A DNA stretch of 12,356 nt from Olpidium bornovanus S191 (Eukaryota > Olpidiomycota): the NCBI GenBank assembly GCA_017911155.1, contig JAEFCI010002098.1, forward strand, positions 1 through 12,356, in the 5' to 3' direction. Shown here piece by piece: positions 1 to 8,748 of this stretch. Made by a program: the position numbers and the translations under genes. Every line of letters starts with the position of its first letter. Position 1 is the first letter of the stretch. A model generated the notes under the pieces. That model was not told the origin of the DNA and ran no database searches. It saw nothing but the letters and a program-made list of their open reading frames with translations.

Positions 1-455
1 CATGTCCCCAAGCCGCAGCTGGAAGTTCTGAACGCATCAGGAGGGGACGCGCAATGAGCTGTATGCGCTTGATGAAAGACAGCTAATCCGTTTTGGGCGT
101 GCTCATACGGCACCGAGTATGTCAACTCGATGCCGGTTGCGGTGCAAAAGTCCTCGAAGGCTTGCGACCGAAATTCACGAGCGTTGTCCATCTGAAGCAT
201 CTTTATCGGATATTCCAAGTAGTGTGCCCAGAATTTGAGGACCTGTGCCAGAGTCTTCGCAAAAACTTGGTTTCACGTCGAAAGGAGCGAGATGTGAGAA
301 ACTATGCCAGCAGCATCGACAAGGACAAAGAAATACCGGAATGGTCCCGATGCTGGGCGTATCGGTCCGCAAAAGTCTCCATGGATCCTGGAGAGCATAA
401 CCGGCAATTCTTGCGGGAACTTCCATTTGGAAGGGCGAGAAACAAATTTTCCCCT
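1..455 (-). pseudogene. Ty1/copia integrase core fragment, broken
   Basis: Remnant of the integrase part of a copia-type LTR retrotransposon polyprotein, read right to left and running off the left edge. The frame ending at 273 holds the H-G-D-x-C-G-P-I motif near 366-383, with the first catalytic Asp, followed by Y-F-F-V-L-V-D. A TGA at 273-275 interrupts it. The same frame then continues to a second Asp motif, M-D-N-x-R-E-F, with the Asp codon at 186-188. A Q-N-G-L-A stretch follows, ending at 81. The frame breaks at about 79-80, and copia-like sequence (I-A-R-P-L-L, then W-G-H) resumes in another frame down to base 2. Further upstream, a one-base frame change near 440-450 separates E-G-F-L-E-G-K from the rest. 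With a stop and two frameshifts it cannot make integrase. The copia assignment is by motif recognition; the exact right boundary is uncertain. No LTR is visible. Confidence 0.85.
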
Positions 456-1114
456 CCAAAAAGCCTTCGGGTTTCCGGAAACGCCGGGCAGAACGGGGCC
501 AAAAAGCGCAGCGGCCGCCTGTTCCAAGAAAAGCGGCGTCTCCGACGGCAGACTCGCGGCGGAGCTGCTGCTGGTCCTGCAGCCGGAGCGGCTTTTCCAG
601 CTCGCCCTGCACGAGGCGCAAGCGGTCGAGAGCGAGGGCGGTGGCGCTCTTCCCGTCGTTGGGCACGGGCAGTGTAGTCCTCCTCCGGAGGTGAGGCGGG
701 GCGGCGGCGGCATGGGCGGCGGCGGCGGCAACGGGCGGCGGCGGCGGGAACGGGCGGCGGCGGCGACGTTGCCGGTGGCGCGCGGGCGTCTGTGCACGCG
801 CAGTGGTGACGGCGCGGCCAAGGCACGACGGCAACGGCGGCCGTGACTTTCTCTCGGCGAAGAAGCGAGCCCGGCGGAGAGGGCGCACGGCAAGCAGGAA
901 GCAGCGGGAGAGCGGAATGGTGCTGATAACGTGTTGCGAAAAGCTTCTTTCCGTCTTCCTTCTCTCCTTTTGTTTGCGGTTTGACGAGCGGGAGGGAGAA
1001 GCCCACTGGAGCTCCCCTCGCGGTCTTTGGCATCTTTGATCACGTGACCGTAGAGCGCACTCTTCCGGTTCACAACAAAAACCAAGCCCAAAGTTTGAAG
1101 GATAGAGGGCTTTG
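456..1114. other. GC-rich region without recognisable gene
   Basis: About 660 bases between the integrase remnant and the first periodic array. Long open frames exist on both strands, but their translations are Arg/Ala/Pro/Gly-rich and compositionally driven, with no motif I recognise. Such frames arise easily in GC-rich DNA. Some of it may be further decayed retrotransposon upstream of the integrase core, but I cannot show this. The only clear structure is the CGG-rich patch listed separately. Confidence 0.5.
696..768. repeat. (CGG)n-rich simple repeat
   Basis: Imperfect trinucleotide repeat. Runs of GGC/CGG are interrupted by ATG, AAC and GAA at regular places, so blocks of three to five CGG units alternate with short spacers (GGCAAC, GGGAAC). 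It lies in a GC-rich background and has no gene context. Confidence 0.85.
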
Positions 1115-1705
1115 TGGCTATTGGTGCATTATGGGCATTTGAGGTGTTTGACGCATTTAAAATATTTTGGGTCATTAGAATTTGTAGCGAGTTTGGGACT
1201 TTTAGGCATTTGGGACATTTGGGTCATCTAGGGCCTGGCCTGTGCGGGGTGTTCAGACTATGTAGAAAATTCTAAGCTTTTTGTCGAAGAAAAAAACAGG
1301 CCCAAATCATCTGGGGCAATTGGGTGCGTTTTGGGCGTTGGGGGCATTAGAGACATCAGGGGTGTTTGGGAAATTTGGGGTTCGGGGACATTTGGGACAT
1401 TTGAGGCGTTCGGGGTGCTTAGGGCATTCAGGGCGTTTGCGACATTCGGCGCATTTGGTGCTTTAGAGGAGTTTGGGAAGTTCGCAATGTTCGTGGCATT
1501 TGTGGCGTTTGCCGCGTTCGGGCCTTTTGGGCAGTTCAGGTCGTTCAGACAGTTTGGGGGATTTAGCGGTTTCGCTGTTTCGGAGCTTTTTGAGCTTCAA
1601 GGATCTCTGCAAATTCACGCTGTGCTATTGGGCTTCCAGGGTGTTAGGGCCCTTTAGCGCTTTCGTCACTTTTGGGGCATTTGCCGCGTTATCCACATTT
1701 AGGAT
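1115..1705. repeat. Degenerate 9-bp-period minisatellite, consensus GGCATTTGG
   Basis: A long array with a 9-bp period in which a central TT is nearly always kept while flanking bases vary. It is clearest at 1385-1590, for example successive units GACATTTGG, GACATTTGA, GGCGTTCGG, GGTGCTTAG, GGCATTCAG. Weaker copies extend left to about 1115, with an interruption near 1235-1315, and right to about 1705. This is roughly 60 unit lengths overall. The period is a multiple of three, so one plus-strand frame reads as Phe at every third residue (F-G-T-F-E-A pattern) without stops from 1331 to 1657. No start context, intron signal or domain suggests that this is a gene. Confidence 0.85.
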
Positions 1706-1754
1706 TTCCATGCAAGAAGTCATAAAATCCAAATATGCCTTGGATATGCAGCTG

Positions 1755-2440
1755 AATATGTGTTAGAATCTGCCTCTAATCCTGTGCCGGAATCCGCCCT
1801 GGAATTTGAGTTGGTATCAGAACTAGGATCAGCTCGGAAATTTTCATCAGAATAAGTGTCATAATCTGCACCGAAATCTTTGTTAGAATTTGCGTAGGAA
1901 TCTGCACTGGGATCTGCATCACAATCTGTGCCAGAATCTGCCTCTGATTTTATGACTAATTTCGTTCGAAATGCAGCGTCGAAAGCTGCGTTTAATTCTG
2001 CCTCTAAATCTGCGTCCGGCTCTGCGTCGGGATCTTCGTCCGATTCTGTATCTAAATCTTCGTCATTTTGTTGGTCTGAATCTGCGTCCAATTCTGAATC
2101 TAGATCTCCGTTCGATTCTACGTCTAAATCTATGTTCAATCTTGCGTCTGAATCTTCGTCATATTTTGCTTTTAGATCTGCGTCGAGTTCTGCTTTTGAA
2201 TTTGTGTCTGATTCTGCTCGGTAACTGCGTCCGATTCTGCGTCGGAGACTGCGTCAGATTCTGCGTCTGTATCTGCATCGGTTTCTGGTGTCGGATTCAG
2301 TGTCTGAGTCTGCATCAGGTTCTGCTTCTGAATCTGCGTCGGATTCTGCATTGGACGCGCAAAATCTGCTTCGGATATCGGATTCTTTTTCAAGTCTGAT
2401 TTGATTCAGCTTCTGCATTTGTGTAGAATTCTGCTTGTGA
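1755..2440. repeat. Degenerate 12-bp-period minisatellite, consensus GAATCTGCGTCT
   Basis: About 50 units with a 12-bp period and a 6-bp sub-period, directly following the 9-bp array. Examples are GAATCTGCGTCC, GATTCTGCGTCG, GATTCTGCGTCT and GAATCTGCCTCT. The TCTGC core is the most constant part. Units are best preserved at 1975-2350 and decay towards both ends, with a few one-base length slips (near 2221 and 2290). Translated, the plus strand gives Ser/Ala-rich peptides (S-A-S-E pattern) and the minus strand gives acidic ones (D-A-D-S pattern). These frames are by-products of a period divisible by three and are not annotated as genes. Confidence 0.9.
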
Positions 2441-2543
2441 ATCAAGGTGCTGCGCGCAGGATCGACGCTGCTGACATGGAAAGATCCTAGCGACCTGGCA
2501 GATCGACCTGAAATGTTCCAGAAGTTTCCCGGCGAGCATTGCA

Positions 2544-3565
2544 ATGCAGATACCGGGCATTATCGAGGATATGCCCACACCCGAAGGAGAAAAGCTGGCA
2601 AAAATGGTGGAGGCGTTTAAGGCCGGACCAATCGTGTACGCAGCGGCAATGGCAGGACCTGAGGCCAATCATTGTCGGGCGGCGATGCAGACCGATATCA
2701 ACACGTTGAGAAGCTTCCCGCCATGGGAGCTCCTCTCGAAACCCATTGGTAGACAAGTATCGCAAGGAAAATGGGTCTGTAGGTGTCAAATGAAACACGA
2801 TGGGATGATAAACAAATATCGTGCAAGGTCTATGGAACGAGGCTTTTTTATTTGAATGAAATAATTGACCTCCACAATACAATCTCGCCTGTGGTGTCAG
2901 CAATGACATTGAAACCGGAGGCTGTGGAATCAATTATGTGGATGGCTACGAGGACCTGGCCGGCCTTCGCCTTTGCCGTAGCTTTTTATCGCTCGTTTCA
3001 CTTCGGTACCAACGGGCGCTCATTGGGGGCAGTGAAAGGATTTTACACTTCATATACAAGGTATCATGGCGCGTGGGATCACGCGTGGGATCAGGTTTAA
3101 CCGATGCGAGAAGAGCCGCGAGCTCGCCGCCTTCTGTGACGCGGACCGGACCGGATGCCACCAAACCAGAGCGTCAACGTCGGCCATGGCCGCCCTGTAC
3201 AACAGGGCTCTGATACTATGGCGCTCGACGAGGCAGAATTGCGTTGCAGTGCTCTCCCGTGAAGTCGAGTTTGTGTCAGGATTCATGGAAACGCAAGAAT
3301 TGCTGTCTCCGGTCAATCTTAAAAGCGATCGGCAAAACTGCCGTCAAGGAAGCAACAATACAACATATAGACAATACCGTCACGGTGGAGCTTGCGGGAA
3401 ACGTCAAGGCTTTGAGGGAGAGCAAGCACATGGACATTCGGTATTACCTCCCCCAATGCATTGCCAGTGGGACAATAACTGTCGAAAGGGTCTCATCTGC
3501 CAAGAATCCCACTTATGTTCGCCAAGCTGTTGGCAAAGTTGGTAAAAGTTCACAGGGTTTATAAA
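2544..3565 (+). pseudogene. Ty1/copia reverse transcriptase-RNase H remnant with internal deletion
   Basis: Decayed 3' part of a copia polyprotein. The first frame (2544-2855) matches the start of the RT domain: an A-M-Q-T-D-I stretch, W-E-L-L at 2724, G-K-W-V, H-D-G, and K-Y-R-A-R at 2814. After a frame change near 2845, a second frame carries I-S-P-V-V and then, at about 2915, jumps directly to the end of the RT domain (A-T-R-T, F-A-V, G-A-V-K). The middle of RT, including the Y-x-D-D active site, is missing. Another frame change near 3065-3085 leads to RNase H, with C-D-A-D at about 3135-3146, T-R-x-S-T-S, I-L-W-R-S and E-V-E-F. A last frame change near 3310 leads to D-N-T-V at 3370, S-K-H-M-D-I-R-Y at 3421, and the polyprotein tail to about 3564. 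It cannot be functional. No LTR or polypurine tract could be identified after it. Confidence 0.85.
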
Positions 3566-3993
3566 GATGCGTGAGATACGTGAGGTCTAAAAAACTGCTC
3601 CGCCGTGAAAGGAGGATCTCGAAGGAAAAAACCGGCAAAATAAGGCAGTTTGGTGCAACCATGGCGTATACGAAATTTATAAAATTACATTTCCCCATAT
3701 AAAATGGAATGGACGGATATAGCGAGACGATTTCCATAGGAGCAAACGAAAAAAGCATCCTCTGCTTCCCATCTCGTTTCGGGTTTCGCATCCGCGCACC
3801 TTCCGTCGTCGTTCGGAGCTGTTTAAGGTACAGGTGGGAGGACCCGGGCGGACACTCCGGCGGCACGTCAGGAGCCACGGGCGTCGAATAGAAAGGGCCA
3901 GGGTCTCATGTGTGCCCTTCGATGCAGCCAGCGGTTAAGTACGAAGGAACTGTAAAAGTAAGGCAACAGAACCGGCAAGTGCACACGGAGCAT
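3566..3993. other. Intergenic region, no gene seen
   Basis: About 430 bases between the RNase H remnant and the putative 3' end of LAS21. Short open frames on both strands have no recognisable motif. The retrotransposon's LTR would be expected just right of 3565, but I see no terminal TG...CA boundary or duplicated flank that would define it. Confidence 0.5.
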
Positions 3994-3999
3994 TTTATT
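3994..3999 (-). terminator. Candidate poly(A) signal for LAS21
   Basis: TTTATT on the plus strand reads AATAAA on the minus strand, 155 bases past the LAS21 stop codon. This distance suits a fungal 3' UTR. It is a single hexamer match, so the support is modest. Confidence 0.35.
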
Positions 4000-4153
4000 T
4001 CAAGCGAGTCTCCTCGCCAGTGGAAGGCATTAACAGTGATAACACTTACGTGTTTCTTTTACCACCCATTAACGTTTGTGACAATTTTCCTATAAATGTC
4101 CTCGGACACTCCGACGAAGACCGGCTTCTGGTCCCTAAATTGAAATTGACCTG

Positions 4154-7100
4154 TCAAAAACCGATCCGTCCTTCACCCGGTGATGCAACGAGCAGAAACG
4201 GATTCCTCACATCAAACTTGGCTGTCCGATTACCTGGCTCGCGACTTAGACTTGGCAGAAATAGAAACACAGAGAGTAGGACGTGGGCAGGGGCGAACCC
4301 GAGCAGCCAAGCCGCTTCATAGAGCCATCGTGGGGAGAAAACTGTCCAGACAAACAAGTGGTTCCGAAACACCACGACTGAGAGTTGCAGGGCGGTAACC
4401 ACGAGGCAACGGAAGGCAGTGTGCCGGTAAAGGTGATCCGCGATACGGCCCGCAAGATACCCTTCGCTGCCATCGTCTGACAGCTCGCCTGTGCTTGATA
4501 TTTCCGACGTTGTGGACGAATCCCCAGCTCTCTTACAAAGCTCCGTAGTCAACGACGTCTTCGACAGAGCATCAGTCTCCGAAAAAATGACGGGAGCAGT
4601 GGCCGACCACCACAGCGGGCCGGCCCAGTTTGACAGGAATGTAAGCAGACCCACGACGGCGGTGTAGCCCTGAACACCGACGTAGCTGTTACCGATATCG
4701 ATGGTAGCCAGCGAGTTCGAACCTCCGAACAGGAAGAACGACGTTTGGGTCGCGACGAAAAGTGTGAGGCTCAACGTCGCGCGACACACCGGCGACCTCA
4801 CTGCGGCACGTGCTCGAACGTATAGCCATGTCAAGGTGGCTTGCGCGGTGCAAAAGCAGAACAGTACAGCGTTGTGTGGGCGGGAGAGGAGAATCAACAG
4901 AAGCGTAAGGGATGCGATATTGGATACGTGTGTTGACCTCCGAAATGACGTTCGGGACACGTTCTTAATCGCCATTGGCGGCACGGCGACGTCGCCGATG
5001 ACACCGACGGCGAGGCTGCAGGCGGTTGCGGTGTATGCCAGCCTCGCTACCGTCACCATGCTCCGCCTCTCACAGATCCCGAATCCCAGAGGTACGAGGG
5101 CACAGCCATCATCGACAACCATCCGATAAGTGGTGACCAAGTAAGAAGCCGACAGAATGCAGAAGAGATGGATGAGAAGCAAAACCATCCGCCTTACGCT
5201 TCGCACCTCGCGGTACGAAATCCACAGATGCCAGGCGCTCGCCGATGTCACAGCTGCCACGCTCAACAGGAATAGTGCCCAGGAAATCGCAGGATAAGTT
5301 GCTGTGAGGTAGTGCCTGACATCGACATCGTCCGCAAACTTAACACCTGTTGTGGGTCATCAGCAAATTTGCCATTCGACAGAAGGTCGGTCGTCAAAGC
5401 ATCGTACCTGTTTGATTCCACGTACGCATGATGCGTATTAATCCCATCTGGACCACAGGAATAGCGGTGACCCAGTCCACTGATGTCATGGCGGACACAC
5501 TCCTTTCTCGAACACTACATGACGGTGGCATGGACTCCTTTAAATTCTCGGTAATCAAACCAAGGGTACGTCGAAAGCATAACTCACTTCTGGATCAACA
5601 GGAAAACCCAGCACGTGCTTGATACGAAGTACCAGAATTGATGCTCTTCTTCAATTAGGCTCGTCGCAAATAGAGACGCACAATATGACACCACCGTGAT
5701 AATCCATGCATAGGCGGTCTCGGAACACCATCGTCGGCGGCGCGCCTCAAAAATCATTTTGACCGCGACGACAGATGTACAGATAAGAGATATAGCGAAT
5801 CCAGCGAAGAGGAGTTTCATGTCGTGGTTGCTGAACGACAGCGAGACGAGAGTACCAGCCTCGCTGAGAAACTGCAAATGCGACTTCATTTTTGGCTCGG
5901 GAAACTCAGAAGGGTCTCTCCAGAAACACGAAAAATCAGCCGTTACCTTCTCATACGCGTACTGTGCGTCCTTAGCGGCTTCGGGGTATCCGCATCTGGC
6001 TTTTGCATGCCAGAAAACTGCCATTTGCAACCAACAGACAAACCTTTCTGCAGAATTATGGTCCATCGGACCGCACTGCACCATGGGATTTCGAAGAGCC
6101 TCGTCTGGACGCAGGCGGAGCGACACGGGTTCCCTGCGCAGGGCGGGCCACGCGTTGTATAGCACGCTCAGCATCTGATGACTGTTCAATTGCATGGCAC
6201 GAAGGAGGTCGGCCGCTGTATGCAAAACAACGTCAGTGGACAGAGCGGCAGCTGTTACCGGCGCCGGAACCATCAAGGCCAACCTGAGCTCTTTCGAAAT
6301 ATATCAGAAATTAGTTTTCCAAGGTTGTTGCGTGGGACCGGCAACCCGAATAGCATGCTAATTGTCGAGACCACGTCCACTTGCATCACTCGAGGAAAAC
6401 TCGACTCATTAAATTCCACTTGTCTTCGCATACCACGGTCGACACCGTCGGTTTGTTCCTCAAATGAACTGCTCATAAAGACGAAAATAGTAGAAACTTC
6501 TCCGGCCGAGGAACCGCCGTGATTTCCAACCTTACATTTTCTGTAAGCGTCAGAACTGATTTGCGAGCATGCTTCGTCACGCCCAAGCGAAGAAACTTGG
6601 CGAGGCGTCGTAAATAGGAGAACGAACCTCGTTCATTCCGTGGTCTCCGCACAAGATGAACAGGGTGGGCTTCGCGTCCGGGTCTGCCCGCATCTTTGAC
6701 GCATCCGCGCGGGCGACTTCCTGGTACACGTTTTCCACCACCGCGTCCATCTCCTTCTGCTTCGGAAGCATCAGACGGCTTCCCGGTCCGGCCAGATGGC
6801 CAATATGATCTAATCCAAGATAGTGGAGAATCAATACATCCCAATCGCCGCGGATCAGTTCCGGTTTTACATGTCGCGTGACGTTCTGGTCAACCTCTAC
6901 GGTGTCCTTTTTGGAGATTTGTGAGAAGCAAATGGTGAGAAGTAAAGAGCACAATCACCGCAGCGCGCTGCTTGAAAATAACGTACTCTTCGCACTTACA
7001 GAGACGTAAAAAGAAGTGGTGCCCTCTTCTCTTTCAAACATCCCAGGGAAGAGCTTTAACCACGTGTCGTCGCCGTAAAAAGCGATCGTCCGATTGCCGC

Positions 7101-8137
7101 TATGGACAAACTGTGCGATCCAGCTGTCCTGCCCGTTCAAAGACGACGACGTGTCGGACTCGGCAATGTTCAGAATTGCATCCAGGAAACTGGGCACCGA
7201 ACCTGGAGCGGCAGATTTACTTAGCCCCAAGGTCAAATCTACGTCAAAGGTGCGATGCCTGCACAGGTTTTCTTTTTTTTTCAACCCCGCGGAGTCAGGC
7301 GTGAACTGGCTCCTCACCGGTAGTCAGCGCCTTGATCCGCGGGAGTGTAACGGTCGGGGCAGTGGCCATCGCGGTATATCCATATGCTTTGCCCTCTGCA
7401 AGTAACCTGGTGAACTTGGGATTAAAGAAGTCTGAAGCTCCCCTTGCCTTCGGGAGCGCATGAAGGCAACTGACCGGCGAGTGAAAGTGAAGCCGGACTC
7501 GCTACCAAAGACAAAGTCGCTATGAACGTTTCGAGCAGTTAAAAACAAAGATGGGACGCGATTCGAGGAATACGTAAGGTGGATGAAGGCTTCCAGCGGG
7601 GCGCCGCCTCTGACAGATTTCTGTTTTAGCCGACGTCTGAGAGATCGACATTTTGCGCTTCACGCACCTCCGAAGAGCGTCCACCAGCATGAACACCAAG
7701 CGACCAAACTGTGGGGCCAATCCGAGAGGGCCCGCCCCGACGGGAGTGCATCGGGCAGAGTGGTTGCCGTCGTGATTTGGCGCAGTGTCCAGCACCAGCT
7801 CCGGCGCCAGAGGCCACGGGTCGGTAAAAGACGCGAGCCCGGGTATCACCGTCTTGGCGGGAAAAAAACCCTTGGAGAACACGATCAGCGCGAGGGCCTG
7901 AGCTGCGGTTGCTGCCAGCACAAGCAGCAACTGCCGCCGCCACCGGGAATATTGGCGACGGCAAGGGCAGCGAGCGCACCGCAGCGTGTCCTCGCTCAGC
8001 GCGTCGCCTGCGTGGGCCATTTCCTCGCGGGGGTAAGGGGAGCGAGGCGGCGGTACCGGATAAGAAGGTCGAAAAAATGTCGCAGTTTCGTTCGACATCG
8101 TGCATGTCAACTGCAGCTTGCATCTGGCACTCCACAT
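4154..8137 (-). CDS. LAS21: GPI ethanolamine-phosphate transferase 2 (LAS21/GPI7, PIG-G type), 9 exons
   Basis: ER membrane enzyme that transfers ethanolamine phosphate from phosphatidylethanolamine to the second mannose of the GPI anchor precursor. Exons: 8137-7668, 7519-7475, 7406-7318, 7202-7000, 6906-6628, 6530-6284, 6215-5588, about 5514-5408, 5346-4154. All introns are GT-AG (61-148 bp) and the phase closes to 1086 aa plus TGA. It belongs to the alkaline-phosphatase superfamily. Metal and nucleophile motifs are visible: V-D-A-L-R-S-D-F (Asp153), P-T-V-T-L-P-R (Thr190/192), Y-G-D-D-T-W, G-L-D-H-I-G-H (Asp302, His303, His306) and G-D-H-G-M-N-E-V-G-N-H (Asp357, His358, His366). An N-terminal membrane segment lies at about 71-92, and a luminal catalytic domain runs to about 570. 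Many membrane helices follow from about 578, with the family signatures W-N-Q-T-G (across intron 8), G-G-S-N-S at 897, N-W-A-G-P at 929 and H-L-F-V-W-T-V-F-S-P at 1019. Exon 8's acceptor is ambiguous (5514, 5502 or 5499, all in frame). The first ATG is 8137; in-frame ATGs at 8098 (A at -3) and 8020 are alternatives. The gene appears intact. Confidence 0.93.
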
Positions 8138-8748
8138 TCCCCGTCCGCCACAATGCGCCTGCAGAAAGAAAAAGACATCTCTTTAACGGATGGGATCGGC
8201 CTTCACGAGGACATTGTCACGACGAACAGGATATTAGAAAACCTTGCTCAACCGCCAGCACGCCCGGCTTTATATGCATATAACTTTTGATCCCAAAGAA
8301 ACACAGGGAGGGCGGCCCGACCTTCATGAAACCGACCATGAGAAACTCTCGCGAAACCGTTCTCCAGACCGGTGAAAAGGCTCGAGATGCGAACCGTGCC
8401 AAGCGCAAACTGCGGGCTCCTGCAGCAGAGTTCCGCGCCGCTTTGGAAACGTCGTTCCTTTTACGTCCCTATTCAGCTCAATGCCGCTTCACTTGGCCGT
8501 CTCATTGTTCGTTTGGTGTATGGAGAACAAGCGGCGTCGAGTGAGGACGATGCCCGAAATGTAAAAATATCCTCGGCGCGCAAACGCCACCCCTCCGTTC
8601 ACAGTCTACTTCCTTTGGGGTCAGCAAGGTCCACACTTGGCGTGCATTCCCAATCATTACAGGAAACTTGCTTCCAAGGAAAAACCAGATTCCGATCAAA
8701 GCCGGCCGGGTTTCCCTTCCGGCTTCCGCCAGGATAAAAATATGGGGT
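8138..8748. other. EGT1-LAS21 intergenic region (probable LAS21 promoter)
   Basis: About 610 bases between the EGT1 stop and the first LAS21 ATG. It should hold the EGT1 3' end and the LAS21 promoter and 5' UTR, since both genes run on the minus strand. Open frames here are short and carry no motifs. No AATAAA for EGT1 was found on the minus strand in this interval, so its poly(A) signal must be a variant. Confidence 0.6.
8270..8283 (-). promoter_or_regulatory. TATA-like perfect palindrome upstream of LAS21
   Basis: A 14-base perfect inverted repeat, TTATATGCATATAA, in an otherwise mixed-composition spacer. It lies about 133 bases before the first LAS21 ATG. It could be a TATA element or a site for a dimeric regulator; position and base content are the only support. 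Confidence 0.3.

Noticed and set aside
175..1175. Long minus-strand frames through the GC-rich region
   Set aside because: Three overlapping frames are all open because of high GC content. Only the stretch below about 455 has copia motifs; the rest is low-complexity Arg/Ala/Pro.
1331..1657. 108-codon plus-strand frame with Phe at every third residue
   Set aside because: It follows directly from the 9-bp period of the array; there is no start context, splice signal or domain, and the neighbouring array gives similar frames on both strands.
1720..2139. Acidic Asp/Glu-rich minus-strand frame resembling a calcium-binding or surface repeat protein
   Set aside because: It is a by-product of the 12-bp repeat; the opposite strand is equally open as a Ser-rich frame, and the frame decays where the repeat decays.
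3566..3760. LTR of the copia remnant
   Set aside because: A purine-rich stretch near 3608-3630 could be a polypurine tract, but no terminal inverted dinucleotides, repeat copy or target duplication could be identified.
7324..7548. GC-AG intron donor (AG|GCAAGG near 7453) as the end of LAS21 exon 2
   Set aside because: The phase does not lead into the conserved E-G-K-A-Y-G-Y-T-A segment. The GTCAGT donor at 7474 with the acceptor at 7407 gives the family sequence R-R-L-L-A-E-G-K and a clean 68-bp intron.
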